Source: Hyphomonadaceae bacterium | Lineage (GTDB): Bacteria > Pseudomonadota > Alphaproteobacteria > Caulobacterales > Aquidulcibacteraceae | Direction: 5' to 3' | NCBI GenBank assembly: GCA_019636095.1 | Contig: JAHBYF010000004.1 | Span: forward strand, 1 to 64,000 | DNA: 64,000 nt | Shown: positions 17,624 to 25,738 of the stretch, piece by piece | How positions within the stretch are numbered: the stretch's first letter is position 1 | How the letters are laid out: every line of letters begins with the position of its first letter | Made by a program: the position numbers and the translations under genes | The notes under the pieces: model-generated | The model's input: only the letters and a program-made list of their open reading frames with translations | The model's database searches: none | What the model was told of the DNA's origin: nothing

Positions 17624-19050
17624 GTCTGCAGTCCTTTCTTGGCGCCGCGCCGCCACAAGCGGATCGCCGCATAGGCACGCCAGGGCTTGATATGTTCGAG
17701 TGTCTCGCCTTTGCGCCCGAGTGCATTGATGAGCGCAATGTCCGTCGCGGGATAAGCGTCCGGATCGCCGAGCGCTCGCATAGCGACGTACTCGACCGTC
17801 CACGGGCCGATGCCCGCAATTTCTGCAAGCGCAGCGCGGCCCGACGCGATCGCGCCGCGCGCTAACGGAAGCTTGCCGTCGCAAGACGCCATTGCGAGAC
17901 GATGCAATGTCTCCGCGCGCTTCATAGGCAAGCCGATCTTCGCGATTGCGCCAGCGCCGGCATTGGCCAACGCCACCGCGTCCGGGAACGCGCGGCTCAA
18001 TCCTTCTGGGCCGCGTTCCAGAGGCGTCCCATACTTTGCCACCAAACGATCCGTCAGCGTTCTCGCGCCCTGCACCGTAACCTGTTGGCCCAGCACCGCA
18101 CGAATGGCGGTCTCGAAGCCGTCGAGAGCGCCCGGCACGCGCACGCCCGGCTCGCGTTTCACGTCTTTCGCCAGAGAAGGATCGGTTGCCAGATGCGCAT
18201 CAACGGTGGTCATTTCCGCGTCGAGATCAAACGCGCCACGCACGTTCGCCACCAGCGGCCGCAGATGTGGCGCGAGGTTCTCCGACAGGGTGAGCATCAG
18301 GCCCTTCTGGCCCATTCCCACTTCGAGCCAACCCAACGCGTCGCCCCACTTCAGCACGCGCGCGTAGGTTTTGGCGCCTCCGATTTCGACGCCTGGCAGA
18401 GCGCGCATGCTCAGGAAATCCAGTATCGGGGCGATGTTGTAATCACCGCGCGGCGAGAGGCTGACGGTGAATGTCTCGCCGCGCGTCAAGACTTTACGGC
18501 CACGCATCTTTGAGGGCGGCGCGCCGTAGCGATCCTTCATCGTTGCATTGAAACGGCGAAGCGAACGAAAGCCCGAAGCAAAGGCGATCTCGGTGATCGA
18601 GAGCGCCGTTTCGTTCAGCAAGCGCCGCGCGGCGAGCAATCGTCCCGTCTGTGCGATTTCGATAGGGCTCGCGCCGAATTTCGCGTTCATTACCCGGCGC
18701 AGATGGCGCGAAGTGACGCCCAAGCCATCGGCCAAGGCTTCCAAGCCTTGCTCTTCAAGTGCGCCCGCTTCGATCCGCGCGTAGCCAGCAGCGGCGAGGC
18801 GTGCAGGCGCATCAATGGGCGCAAGTCCCGGCGCCCGTTCGGGTCGGCACAAGAGGCAAGGCCGAAAGCCAGCGGCCTCGGCGGCGGCGGCGGACGGCCA
18901 GAACGTCCGGTTTACCCGCTTGGGCGTGCGCGCCGGGCAGATACAGCGGCAATAGATGCCCGTCGACAACACGCCGACATAGAACCGCCCATCGAAGCGG
19001 CGGTCCTTCGCGTCACAGGCCGCGTGGCAAGTGTCGGCGTCCAACATCAT
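17620..19050 (-). CDS. alkA: Ada-type regulator fused to AlkA 3-methyladenine DNA glycosylase
   Basis: Three domains in 476 aa. Residues 1-70 form the Ada zinc-binding methyl-phosphotriester domain (YVGVLSTGIYCRCICPAR and GFRPCLLC give the Cys ligands, one of which would be the methyl acceptor). Residues about 90-180 form an AraC-type helix-turn-helix (LGVTSRHLRRVMNAKFGASPIE, ITEIAFASGFRSLRRFN). The C-terminal 270 residues are AlkA: FETAIRAVLGQQVTVQGA, the helix-hairpin-helix AGIGPWTVEYVAMRALG and catalytic Asp in YPATDIALINALG. By analogy with Ada, methylation of the N-domain would activate its own operon. Two adjacent ATGs (19050, 19047) are both plausible; the frame remains open to 19122. 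Confidence 0.92.
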   Translation of the reverse strand: MMLDADTCHAACDAKDRRFDGRFYVGVLSTGIYCRCICPARTPKRVNRTFWPSAAAAEAAGFRPCLLCRPERAPGLAPIDAPARLAAAGYARIEAGALEEQGLEALADGLGVTSRHLRRVMNAKFGASPIEIAQTGRLLAARRLLNETALSITEIAFASGFRSLRRFNATMKDRYGAPPSKMRGRKVLTRGETFTVSLSPRGDYNIAPILDFLSMRALPGVEIGGAKTYARVLKWGDALGWLEVGMGQKGLMLTLSENLAPHLRPLVANVRGAFDLDAEMTTVDAHLATDPSLAKDVKREPGVRVPGALDGFETAIRAVLGQQVTVQGARTLTDRLVAKYGTPLERGPEGLSRAFPDAVALANAGAGAIAKIGLPMKRAETLHRLAMASCDGKLPLARGAIASGRAALAEIAGIGPWTVEYVAMRALGDPDAYPATDIALINALGRKGETLEHIKPWRAYAAIRLWRRGAKKGLQT

Positions 19051-19151
19051 GGGCGGCAATATGGGCCGTTTCCCCGCGCTCGTCTCGCCGGATTCGGACC
19101 TACTTGCCGACCGCAAGGTCATGCCGTTTAGCTGTGTGGCTCAGGGGAGAG

Positions 19152-20930
19152 ATGGCGTTGAAGATCATTGAACTGAGCCGAACGCTGGCCGTACTTGCGG
19201 TGCTCGTTTTGGCAACGCCAGCCGCGGCGCAACAGGCGCCAACGCAGCGGCCGAACATCGTCGTCATCCTGGCCGACGATGTCGGCTTCACCGACCTAGG
19301 CCCCTATGGCGGCGAAGCGCACACGCCAAACATTGATGCGCTCGCCCAACGCGGCGCGCAGTTTTCGCGCTACTATTCTTCGCCTTTGTGTTCGCCGTCG
19401 CGGGCGATGCTGCTCACTGGGATGGACAACCATCGCACCGGACACGGGACGATCATCGAAGTGCTGCCGCCAGAGATGCGAGGCCGCCCCGGCTACACGA
19501 TGCATCTTGAACCAGGCGTGGTGACGCTGGCCGAGCGCCTGCAGCACGGCGGCTATCGCACCTACGCGACCGGCAAATGGCACCTGGGGCACGGTGAAGG
19601 CGATCTGCCGAACTCGCACGGCTTCGACCAGTCGTTTGTGCTCGACGCCTCTGGCGCGGACAACTGGGAAGAGCGCGCGTATCTGCCGTATTACGACACG
19701 GCCGATTGGTTCGAGAATGGCCGGCGCGCACACCTGCCTGAGAACTTCTATTCGAGCGAATTCATCGTCGACCGCATGATTCAGTATATGAACGCGGACG
19801 CGAACAACGCGAACCAGCCCTTCTTTGCCTATCTCGCGTTCCAAGCGGTACACATTCCAGTTCAGGCGCCGGCGGAGTATCGCGATCATTATCGCGGCGT
19901 CTATGACGGAGGCTGGGAGCAGCTCCGCGTGCAGCGTTGGCGGCGAGCACAGGAATTGGGCCTGCTTCCCGCGAATGCACAAATCGATCCGTCACATCCA
20001 AGTTTCCGGCCATGGTCAGCGATATCACCCCATGAGCAGGCGCTTTATGCGCGCAGCATGGAAGTCCACGCCGGGATGATCGAGGCCATGGATCATCACA
20101 TCGGCCGCTTCATTCAATATCTGCAGAGCCGCGGACTGGCGGAGAACACCATCTTCGTCGTGACCTCCGACAATGGCCCAGAGCCCAGCAACCCAATCGC
20201 AGATCCTGACTTCCGGCGCTGGATGCGTTTCACCGGATACACACGACGCCTGGAGGACCTGGGTGAGCGCGGTTCGTTTGTGATGATCGGGCCCGAAAAC
20301 GCGAACGCCACCGGCACAGGTTATCTGTTCAAGTTCACCTCCGGCGAAGGCGGCCTGCATGTGCCGTTCATCATCGCGGGACCGGGCATCAACCCGACGC
20401 GGATCGATGCGCGCGCGTTCGTGACTGACGTGGCGCCTACGCTGCTCGAGCGCGCCGGCGTGCCGCTTGATGCCCCGGCAATGGATGGCGTCAGCATGAA
20501 CCCGCTGCTGACTGGCCAATCGACCTTTGTGCGCGATGAGAACACGCCGCTTGGCGTGGAGGTGTCGGGGCACTCGGCGCTCTATCGCGGCGACCACAAA
20601 CTCGTGCGCACGCCGCTGCCGCTCGGCGACGGTACTTGGCGCCTCTACAACATTGTCGAAGATCCCGGTGAAACGACCGACCTCGCAGCGCAACAGCCTG
20701 AACGCGCCGCGTCGATGCTCGCGGATTATCAGGCGTACGCAGAGCGCAACGGCGTGTTAGAGCTGCCGCCGGGATACGACCCGCAAGCGCAAGTCGCGCA
20801 CAACACGCGGATGAAGACCTACAAGCGCTATTGGTGGATCTTCGCCGGCATCGGGCTGGTTGGATTGTTGTTGCTGGGCGGCCTGGTCTGGCTCGCGCGG
20901 CGGCTGTTTTTCAAGAGGCGCGCGACCTAG
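19152..20930 (+). CDS. Periplasmic sulfatase, C-terminally membrane-anchored
   Basis: A 592-aa arylsulfatase-family hydrolase. A signal peptide (LAVLAVLVLATPAAAQQ) is followed by PNIVVILADDVGFTDLG with the metal-binding Asp pair at 42-43 and the formylglycine site CSPSR at 80-84, the cysteine-type substrate for a formylglycine-generating enzyme. GKWHLGH and VVTSDNGPEP supply further active-site residues. A hydrophobic helix at the C-terminus (WIFAGIGLVGLLLLGGLVW) followed by Arg/Lys implies a membrane tail. ATG 19152 with an upstream GGGGAGAG is chosen; the long upstream frame has no domain. The substrate is unknown. It is divergent from the alkylation repair operon. Confidence 0.9.
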   Translation: MALKIIELSRTLAVLAVLVLATPAAAQQAPTQRPNIVVILADDVGFTDLGPYGGEAHTPNIDALAQRGAQFSRYYSSPLCSPSRAMLLTGMDNHRTGHGTIIEVLPPEMRGRPGYTMHLEPGVVTLAERLQHGGYRTYATGKWHLGHGEGDLPNSHGFDQSFVLDASGADNWEERAYLPYYDTADWFENGRRAHLPENFYSSEFIVDRMIQYMNADANNANQPFFAYLAFQAVHIPVQAPAEYRDHYRGVYDGGWEQLRVQRWRRAQELGLLPANAQIDPSHPSFRPWSAISPHEQALYARSMEVHAGMIEAMDHHIGRFIQYLQSRGLAENTIFVVTSDNGPEPSNPIADPDFRRWMRFTGYTRRLEDLGERGSFVMIGPENANATGTGYLFKFTSGEGGLHVPFIIAGPGINPTRIDARAFVTDVAPTLLERAGVPLDAPAMDGVSMNPLLTGQSTFVRDENTPLGVEVSGHSALYRGDHKLVRTPLPLGDGTWRLYNIVEDPGETTDLAAQQPERAASMLADYQAYAERNGVLELPPGYDPQAQVAHNTRMKTYKRYWWIFAGIGLVGLLLLGGLVWLARRLFFKRRAT

Positions 20931-20940
20931 AACGTCTATT

Positions 20941-20966
20941 CGGGACTCAGCGGAGCTGAGAGCCCG
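20941..20966. terminator. Possible bidirectional hairpin between convergent genes
   Basis: A hairpin CGGG-A-CTCAGC/GCTGAG-AG-CCCG with a 3-nt loop lies in the 39-bp gap between the sulfatase and the acyl-CoA dehydrogenase, which converge here. There is no clear run of T on either side, so it is only weakly supported as an intrinsic terminator. Confidence 0.35.
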
Positions 20967-20969
20967 GAA

Positions 20970-22112
20970 CTACGCCGCGCTCTTCTGACTAAGCGCCGTG
21001 AACCGCCGCAGGTGGTGGTCGACATTGCCGAACGTGGCGTCGAGCATCGTGACGCGCTTGAAGTAATGACCGACACGCATTTCGTCGGTTACACCCATGC
21101 CTCCGTGAATCTGCACCGCCGCCTGGCCGACGAAGCGCGAGTGCTTGCCGATCGAGACCTTCGCGGCTGACACCGCTTTCGCCCGCTCTTCATCGCTTTC
21201 GCCGAGCAAGATTGTGGCGCGGAGGGCCATCGAGTAGCTCTCCTCCGCCGCCATGAACATGTCGACCATGCGGTGCTGCAACACCTGGAAGGTTGCGATC
21301 GGCTTGCCGAATTGTTGGCGCGTCTTGGCGTATTCGCGCGTCAAATCCGTCATCATGCGCATGCAGCCGACGGCTTCTTGATTGTAGGCCGCGTTGGCTT
21401 CATCGACGATCCGTTCAATGACGGGCAGTGCGCTGTCCGCAGCCCCGAGCAGCGCTTCGGCTCCGACGCTGACATTCTCAAAATAGACTTCCGAGGCGCG
21501 CGTATCGTCCATGGTCGGATAGTCGCGCGTCGTCACGCCCTTGGCGCTCTTCGGCACGAGAAAGAGCGAGATGCCTTTGGCGTCGCGTTGGCCACCGCCG
21601 GTGCGGGCGGTGACAAGCAGATGGTCGGCCTGAGGCGCGCCAAGCACGACGGCCTTTTGGCCGCTCAGCATGTACCCAGCGCCATCCTTCTTCGCGGTCG
21701 TGGAGACGTCGTTCAGCGCCCAACGGCTCTTCGGTTCGGCTTGTGCGAACGCGATGACCCGCTCGCCGCCGGCGATGGCGTTGAGGTGTTCTTCCTTTTG
21801 CGCAGCGGAGCCCGCGTACTTGAGTGCGCCGCCGCCAATCACGACTGTGGGAATGTAAGGCTCGACGACGAGCGCCTTGCCGAACTCCTCAGCGACCACG
21901 CTGACATCGATCGGGCCGCCGCCCAGGCCGCCGTATTCTTCCGCGATCGGCGCCATGAGGAGGCCGAGTTCGGCGAACGTCGCCCAGTTTGATTTCCAGG
22001 CGTCGTCGCTCTTCAGCGCTTCGCGGCGCTTGTCGAAGTCGTATTGCTGCTGCGCCCACTTCGAGAGCGAGTCACGAATGGCGTTCTGTTCGTCGGTGTA
22101 ATCGAAGTTCAT
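20970..22112 (-). CDS. Acyl-CoA dehydrogenase (FadE-like)
   Basis: Acyl-CoA dehydrogenase family protein of 380 aa. Typical segments are LLMAPIAEEYGGLGGGPID near the N-terminus, FAQAEPKSRWALNDVSTTA at the flavin-binding region (a degenerate signature 1, without the usual GSD), GYMLSGQKAVVLGAPQADH, and a helix MMTDLTREYAKTRQQFGKPIATFQVLQHRMVD. The C-terminus carries QIHGGMGVTDEMRVGHYFKR. The altered first signature resembles the noncatalytic or steroid/cholesterol-type partners that act as heterodimers with another dehydrogenase, and such a partner gene is immediately upstream. This pairing is inference. Confidence 0.88.
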   Translation of the reverse strand: MNFDYTDEQNAIRDSLSKWAQQQYDFDKRREALKSDDAWKSNWATFAELGLLMAPIAEEYGGLGGGPIDVSVVAEEFGKALVVEPYIPTVVIGGGALKYAGSAAQKEEHLNAIAGGERVIAFAQAEPKSRWALNDVSTTAKKDGAGYMLSGQKAVVLGAPQADHLLVTARTGGGQRDAKGISLFLVPKSAKGVTTRDYPTMDDTRASEVYFENVSVGAEALLGAADSALPVIERIVDEANAAYNQEAVGCMRMMTDLTREYAKTRQQFGKPIATFQVLQHRMVDMFMAAEESYSMALRATILLGESDEERAKAVSAAKVSIGKHSRFVGQAAVQIHGGMGVTDEMRVGHYFKRVTMLDATFGNVDHHLRRFTALSQKSAA

Positions 22113-22129
22113 GACCTATCGGGCCCCTA

Positions 22130-22357
22130 TTAGTTTGCACTGCTTCGTTTGTTGAGCAGCGCGAGAATTTCTGCGACGGCGAGGATCACCAGAGGATTCA
22201 CCAGCAACTGAGCGGTGCCGTACAACGTCGACAGCGGCGGATTGTGCGCCGCATCGCGAATGGTCAACGCCAACGTCCCGAGCGTGCTCACAAGCACGAC
22301 CATCGCGCCAACACGCAGCACCCACACCAGTGTTGTTCGGTACGCGCCGAGTGCCAC
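22130..22357 (-). CDS. Small membrane protein between two acyl-CoA dehydrogenase genes
   Basis: A 75-aa protein with two hydrophobic helices (TTLVWVLRVGAMVVLVSTLGTLAL and LLVNPLVILAVAEILALL) and a basic C-terminus, predicted to sit in the inner membrane with a hairpin topology. GTG 22357 is the assigned start: it lies one base after the TAA of the upstream acyl-CoA dehydrogenase, implying strong coupling. The next gene begins 17 nt after its stop. No family is recognised. The open frame extends upstream but as an alternative frame inside the neighbour. Confidence 0.6.
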   Translation of the reverse strand: MALGAYRTTLVWVLRVGAMVVLVSTLGTLALTIRDAAHNPPLSTLYGTAQLLVNPLVILAVAEILALLNKRSSAN

Positions 22358-22358
22358 C

Positions 22359-23546
22359 TTAGAGCCCCAGCACCATCTTCGCGATGATGTTGCGCTGGAT
22401 TTCGTTGGAGCCGCCGTAGATCGAGGCCTTGCGCCAGTTGAAATAGACCGGCGCCGCCGCCGACGCGTACTCCGGACCAACCGCGAACTCGTTGCCGCCG
22501 AGGCCGCGCGGATAGGGCTGCGCATAATTGCCGACGGCTTCGAGCGTCAATTCCGTAAGCCGCTGCTGAATCTCGGTGCCTTTGATCTTCAGCAATGAGC
22601 TCTCAGGACCGGGGCCCTTGCCGGCTTGCTCACGGGCGAGCGTGCGCAGTTCAGTCATCTCCAGCGCCGAAAGATCGATCTCAAGTTCGCTGAGCTTGCG
22701 CTGGAACTCATCATCCTCGATCAGCGGCTTGCCGTCATCGCCGATCTCGGCCTTGGCGATCGACTTCAGCCGTTCCACGTTGCGCTTCGAGCGCGCAACG
22801 CCAGCGATGCCGGCGCGTTCGTGGGCGAGCAGGAATTTCGCGCAGGTCCAGCCCTTGTTTTCTTCGTAGATGCGCTGATCGACAGGCACCTTCACGTTCT
22901 CAAGGAAGACGTCGTTCACCTCGTAGCCACCGTCCAAGAGCTTGATCGGCCGCACCGAGACGCCCGGCGACTTCATGTCGATAAGCAGAAAGGAGATGCC
23001 TTCCTGTTGCTTCGCGTTCGGATCGGTGCGGCAGAGGAAGAAGCCCCAGTCGGCGTGTTGGCCGAGCGTCGTCCAGGTCTTCTGACCATTGACGATGTAA
23101 TAGTCGCCTTCACGCACAGCGCGTGTCTTCAATGATGCGAGGTCGGAGCCGGCGCCTGGTTCGGAATAGCCTTGGCACCACCACACGTCGCCCGAGAGAA
23201 TGCCGGGCAAGTACTTTTGCTTCTGCTCCGGCGTCCCGAACGTGTAGATCACAGGGCCAACCATCGAGACGCCAAACGGCAGCGGCGGGATCGTCTCGCC
23301 ACGCGCGTTCTCTTCAAGCCAAATGTAGCGCTGCGTCGCGGTCCAGCCGGTGCCGCCATATTCCTTCGGCCAAGCTGGCGCTGACCAGCCCTTCTTGCCG
23401 AGGATTTTGTGCCAGGCGAGGAAGTCTTCCTTCGAGAGATCTTCGCGCAGCACCTTGCCCTTGAGGTGCTTCGGATAATTCTCTTCGATGAACGCGCGCA
23501 CCTCGTTGCGGAACGCAATTTCTTCCGACGAAAAATTCAGATCCAT
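22359..23546 (-). CDS. Acyl-CoA dehydrogenase (PimC/FadE-like)
   Basis: A 395-aa acyl-CoA dehydrogenase. Signature 1 reads WWCQGYSEPGAGSDLASLKT and signature 2 is replaced by a C-terminal segment RKASIYGGSNEIQRNIIAKMVLGL, a pattern of the long PimC-like and steroid-type subfamilies. NPNAKQQEGISFLLIDMKSPG and an insert-rich middle (ERLKSIAKAEIGDD) are visible. With the downstream dehydrogenase of the degenerate signature 1 it may form an alpha2beta2 heteromer, as known for FadE26-27-like pairs; this is inferred. ATG 23546 (MDLNFSSEEIAFRNEVRAFI) is the natural family start although the frame is open to 23564. Confidence 0.92.
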   Translation of the reverse strand: MDLNFSSEEIAFRNEVRAFIEENYPKHLKGKVLREDLSKEDFLAWHKILGKKGWSAPAWPKEYGGTGWTATQRYIWLEENARGETIPPLPFGVSMVGPVIYTFGTPEQKQKYLPGILSGDVWWCQGYSEPGAGSDLASLKTRAVREGDYYIVNGQKTWTTLGQHADWGFFLCRTDPNAKQQEGISFLLIDMKSPGVSVRPIKLLDGGYEVNDVFLENVKVPVDQRIYEENKGWTCAKFLLAHERAGIAGVARSKRNVERLKSIAKAEIGDDGKPLIEDDEFQRKLSELEIDLSALEMTELRTLAREQAGKGPGPESSLLKIKGTEIQQRLTELTLEAVGNYAQPYPRGLGGNEFAVGPEYASAAAPVYFNWRKASIYGGSNEIQRNIIAKMVLGL

Positions 23547-23613
23547 GATTGTCGACCCACGCACGCAAACACTGCGCGCGGGCGACTATAGAGACGTTGT
23601 TTTTTGCTTCAAC

Positions 23614-23892
23614 TCAGAGCGCACCACGCGGCTGGATCAATTGCGCGTCGGGAATAGGCTTGCCGCTGCGGCGCCGTTCAGCCGCCGTTGGGCGCGGCGC
23701 ATCCGCCGCCTCGCGCTGCACGACATTGGGACGCGTAACCGGGGCGGCCGGAGATTGCGGCGCCTGATCGAGGCGTTCCTCGGCCTGAGTACGGAGGACA
23801 TCCGTCGTCTGGCAATCGATCGCGGTTTCGGCGGCGGCCGCCAGCGGCACGGTCGCCGCGGTGATCAATCCGGCCAGCAGAAGCACTCTCAT
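23614..23892 (-). CDS. Small secreted protein of unknown function
   Basis: A 92-aa protein beginning with a signal peptide (MRVLLLAGLITAATVPLAAA). ATG 23892 follows a CGGAGGG ribosome binding site; the in-frame ATG at 23919 adds nine residues before the signal. The mature part is rich in Gln, Arg and Pro and has one cysteine; it looks disordered. No family recognised. Confidence 0.5.
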   Translation of the reverse strand: MRVLLLAGLITAATVPLAAAAETAIDCQTTDVLRTQAEERLDQAPQSPAAPVTRPNVVQREAADAPRPTAAERRRSGKPIPDAQLIQPRGAL

Positions 23893-23946
23893 GACACTTC
23901 CCTCCGCGTGTGGCCCCAAACATCGTCCACACGCCTCTCGTGAGTT

Positions 23947-24300
23947 TCAGACTGCGTTCGCCTCCTGCCCGCCCGCCGCGAAGTCGGCCCCCGCACACGC
24001 TGCGGCGCGCTGCGCACGCAACATAGCGCGGTCCTCAGGGGTTTGGCTGTTCACGGCTTGGAGAGCGATCGCGCCGATCTCGGCCTCCGCGGTCGCAACC
24101 GTTTCAGCGGTCTGGCGGCGGCTTTCGGCGTTGAGCTCATACTTCGCCTCTGTGATTTGGACGCCAGAAGCGTCCTCGTAGGCCGCACAACGGACAGCAG
24201 CGAGGAACTCGTTGCTCGACATCTGTGGCCCGGCCGCCGCCACGGCGAACGGAACAGCGACCACAGCTGCGGCGGTGGTGGCGATGAGAGCAAAACGCAT
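23947..24300 (-). CDS. Small secreted alpha-helical protein of unknown function
   Basis: A 117-aa protein. ATG 24300 with upstream GGAGGG gives a signal peptide (MRFALIATTAAAVVAVPFAVAAAG). The mature part has a helix-rich, acidic and alanine-rich composition with cysteines in VRCAAYEDA and AACAGADF, resembling small periplasmic helical-bundle proteins of Alphaproteobacteria. The frame extends to 24429 but that includes non-signal residues and the palindrome cluster upstream. Function unknown. Confidence 0.6.
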   Translation of the reverse strand: MRFALIATTAAAVVAVPFAVAAAGPQMSSNEFLAAVRCAAYEDASGVQITEAKYELNAESRRQTAETVATAEAEIGAIALQAVNSQTPEDRAMLRAQRAAACAGADFAAGGQEANAV

Positions 24301-24406
24301 AGAACTGACCCTCCAAGTCGCAATCTGGTTATTTCCAGCCCTGTCTCGCTTCTTGGATGCCCCGCCAGTTGGCGTTGGATGCGTCCTTGCCGCGATTTCA
24401 GATTGA

Positions 24407-24462
24407 TATCGATATACGATAAGGCTCATCGATAGTCAATGTGAATTTATCGAAAAACGATG
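24407..24462. promoter_or_regulatory. Cluster of TATCGATA-like boxes in a divergent promoter region
   Basis: Between the divergent genes at 24300 (minus) and 24521 (plus) lies an unusually AT-rich patch with several related boxes: TATCGATA (24407-24414), ATACGATA (24414-24421), ATCGATAG (24428-24435) and TATCGAAAAACGAT (24448-24461). The repetition suggests operator sites for a local transcriptional regulator acting on one or both promoters. No regulator gene is adjacent, and the site type is inferred from repetition only. Confidence 0.45.
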
Positions 24463-24520
24463 CCATCGCGTCGGAGACAATTTGCTCGGCGAAATTCAAG
24501 CGCTTAGCTAGGCGCTCCGC

Positions 24521-24709
24521 ATGTCCCAGCAGCCGATCTCAACGCCGTGTATCAAGGTCTGCGCCGTCTCTGGTCAGACAGGACAGTGCATTGGCTGCGG
24601 CCGCACGCTCCAAGAAATAGCCCGCTGGGGCGCCATGGAAGAGGCAGAGCGCCAGGCTATCATGCGAGACCTTCCCGACCGGCTCGCGGCTCGAACACCG
24701 GCCTCATGA
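24521..24709 (+). CDS. DUF1289 domain-containing protein
   Basis: A 62-aa protein matching the DUF1289 pattern: STPCIKVCAVSGQTGQCIGCGRTLQEIARW, with four conserved cysteines that may bind a metal or iron-sulfur cluster, followed by an amphipathic helix. The family is widespread in Proteobacteria but its function is not known. The stop overlaps the start of the next gene by 4 nt (ATGA), implying co-translation. Confidence 0.85.
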   Translation: MSQQPISTPCIKVCAVSGQTGQCIGCGRTLQEIARWGAMEEAERQAIMRDLPDRLAARTPAS

Positions 24710-24930
24710 TTGGCAACGGCATTGATCTTCAAACGGTGATTTGGGCGGTGATGGCCATCCTCGTCACTGGCGGCGCAGCGATTTGGGCGCGCAAGCGCGC
24801 CGCTGCAGAGAACGCCGGCGGACCGGGCGTTATCGCCTCGCTGCTGATCTGGGCCGCGACCATCGCCTTCGTTGTACTCCTCGTCCAAGGCGTCGACTTT
24901 TGGGAGCGGTTGTTCTCAATCTTTAGCTGA
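24706..24930 (+). CDS. Small membrane protein
   Basis: A 74-aa protein with two hydrophobic stretches (QTVIWAVMAILVTGGAAIW and LLIWAATIAFVVLLVQGV) separated by a basic turn, so a helical hairpin in the inner membrane. It begins at the ATG that overlaps the DUF1289 stop. The 3' end overlaps the convergent TauE/SafE gene by 8 nt. No family is recognised. Confidence 0.65.
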   Translation: MIGNGIDLQTVIWAVMAILVTGGAAIWARKRAAAENAGGPGVIASLLIWAATIAFVVLLVQGVDFWERLFSIFS

Positions 24931-25738
24931 ACGCTTCGCGCAGCATATTTAGCGCCAGCACCGCGAGCACCAAGGCGAACGTCCGCTTCAGCGTGAGTTG
25001 CGGCAAACGATGCGCGAGGCGCGCGCCGATTGGCGCGGTTGTCATGGTGAGCAAGGCCAAGAACACGAAGCCGGCAAGATTCACAAAACCAACCGACCAG
25101 GGCGGCAGACCTTCACGGCCGAAGCCAACAATCGCATAGCCCAAGGCGGCCGGAATCGCGATCGCCGCGCCAAATCCCGATGCGGTCGCCACCGCCTGAT
25201 GAATAGGCCGTCCGCACAGAGTCATCACCGTCACGCCAATGGCGCCGCCACCGATCCCCATCATCGCTGACAGCAAACCTAGTACGCCAGCGATCAGCGC
25301 GCGCGGCAGGCCAACCGGCAATTCGGCGAACAAGCGCCAGTTCGGATTCGCGAGCCCCATCTGAGCTGCAATCAACAGCAACCCGCCGCCAAAGATCACG
25401 AGAAGAACTTCCGTATTCACGATGCCTGCGACTGCGGCGCCGGCCAACGCGCCCAGCGAGATCCACCATGTCCAGGCACGCAACACTGTAAAGTCCACAG
25501 CGCCAGCCTTGGTGTGCGCCGCGAGCGACCGCCACGAGGTCACGATGATCGTTGATAACGAGGTGCCAACAGCGACGTGCATGCGCACCGCTTCGTCAAC
25601 GCCCAGCGCAGTGAAAACGAAATAGAGCGCCGGGACGATAACGATCCCGCCGCCAATGCCAAACAGGCCGCCGACAAAGCCAGCCGCCAATCCCGCTACG
25701 ACCAAACCCGCCGCGAACCAGAGCAGCTCGGGGCTCAT
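24923..25738 (-). CDS. TauE/SafE (TSUP) family sulfite/anion exporter
   Basis: A 271-aa inner-membrane protein with eight or so hydrophobic segments. The N-terminus contains the TSUP glycine-rich motif GGLFGIGGGIVIVPALYFVF, repeated in the second half as LSAMMGIGGGAIGVTVMTLCG, the two-fold repeat expected for this family. TSUP proteins export sulfite, sulfoacetate or related organosulfur anions. The start overlaps the dusA stop by 4 nt, so it is probably co-transcribed with dusA. The exact substrate cannot be told. Confidence 0.88.
   Translation of the reverse strand: MSPELLWFAAGLVVAGLAAGFVGGLFGIGGGIVIVPALYFVFTALGVDEAVRMHVAVGTSLSTIIVTSWRSLAAHTKAGAVDFTVLRAWTWWISLGALAGAAVAGIVNTEVLLVIFGGGLLLIAAQMGLANPNWRLFAELPVGLPRALIAGVLGLLSAMMGIGGGAIGVTVMTLCGRPIHQAVATASGFGAAIAIPAALGYAIVGFGREGLPPWSVGFVNLAGFVFLALLTMTTAPIGARLAHRLPQLTLKRTFALVLAVLALNMLREAFS

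Noticed and set aside
22130..22525. Long version of the small membrane protein with N-terminal extension
   Set aside because: The extension lies inside the acyl-CoA dehydrogenase gene in another frame and is Arg/Ser-rich, typical of a shadow frame.
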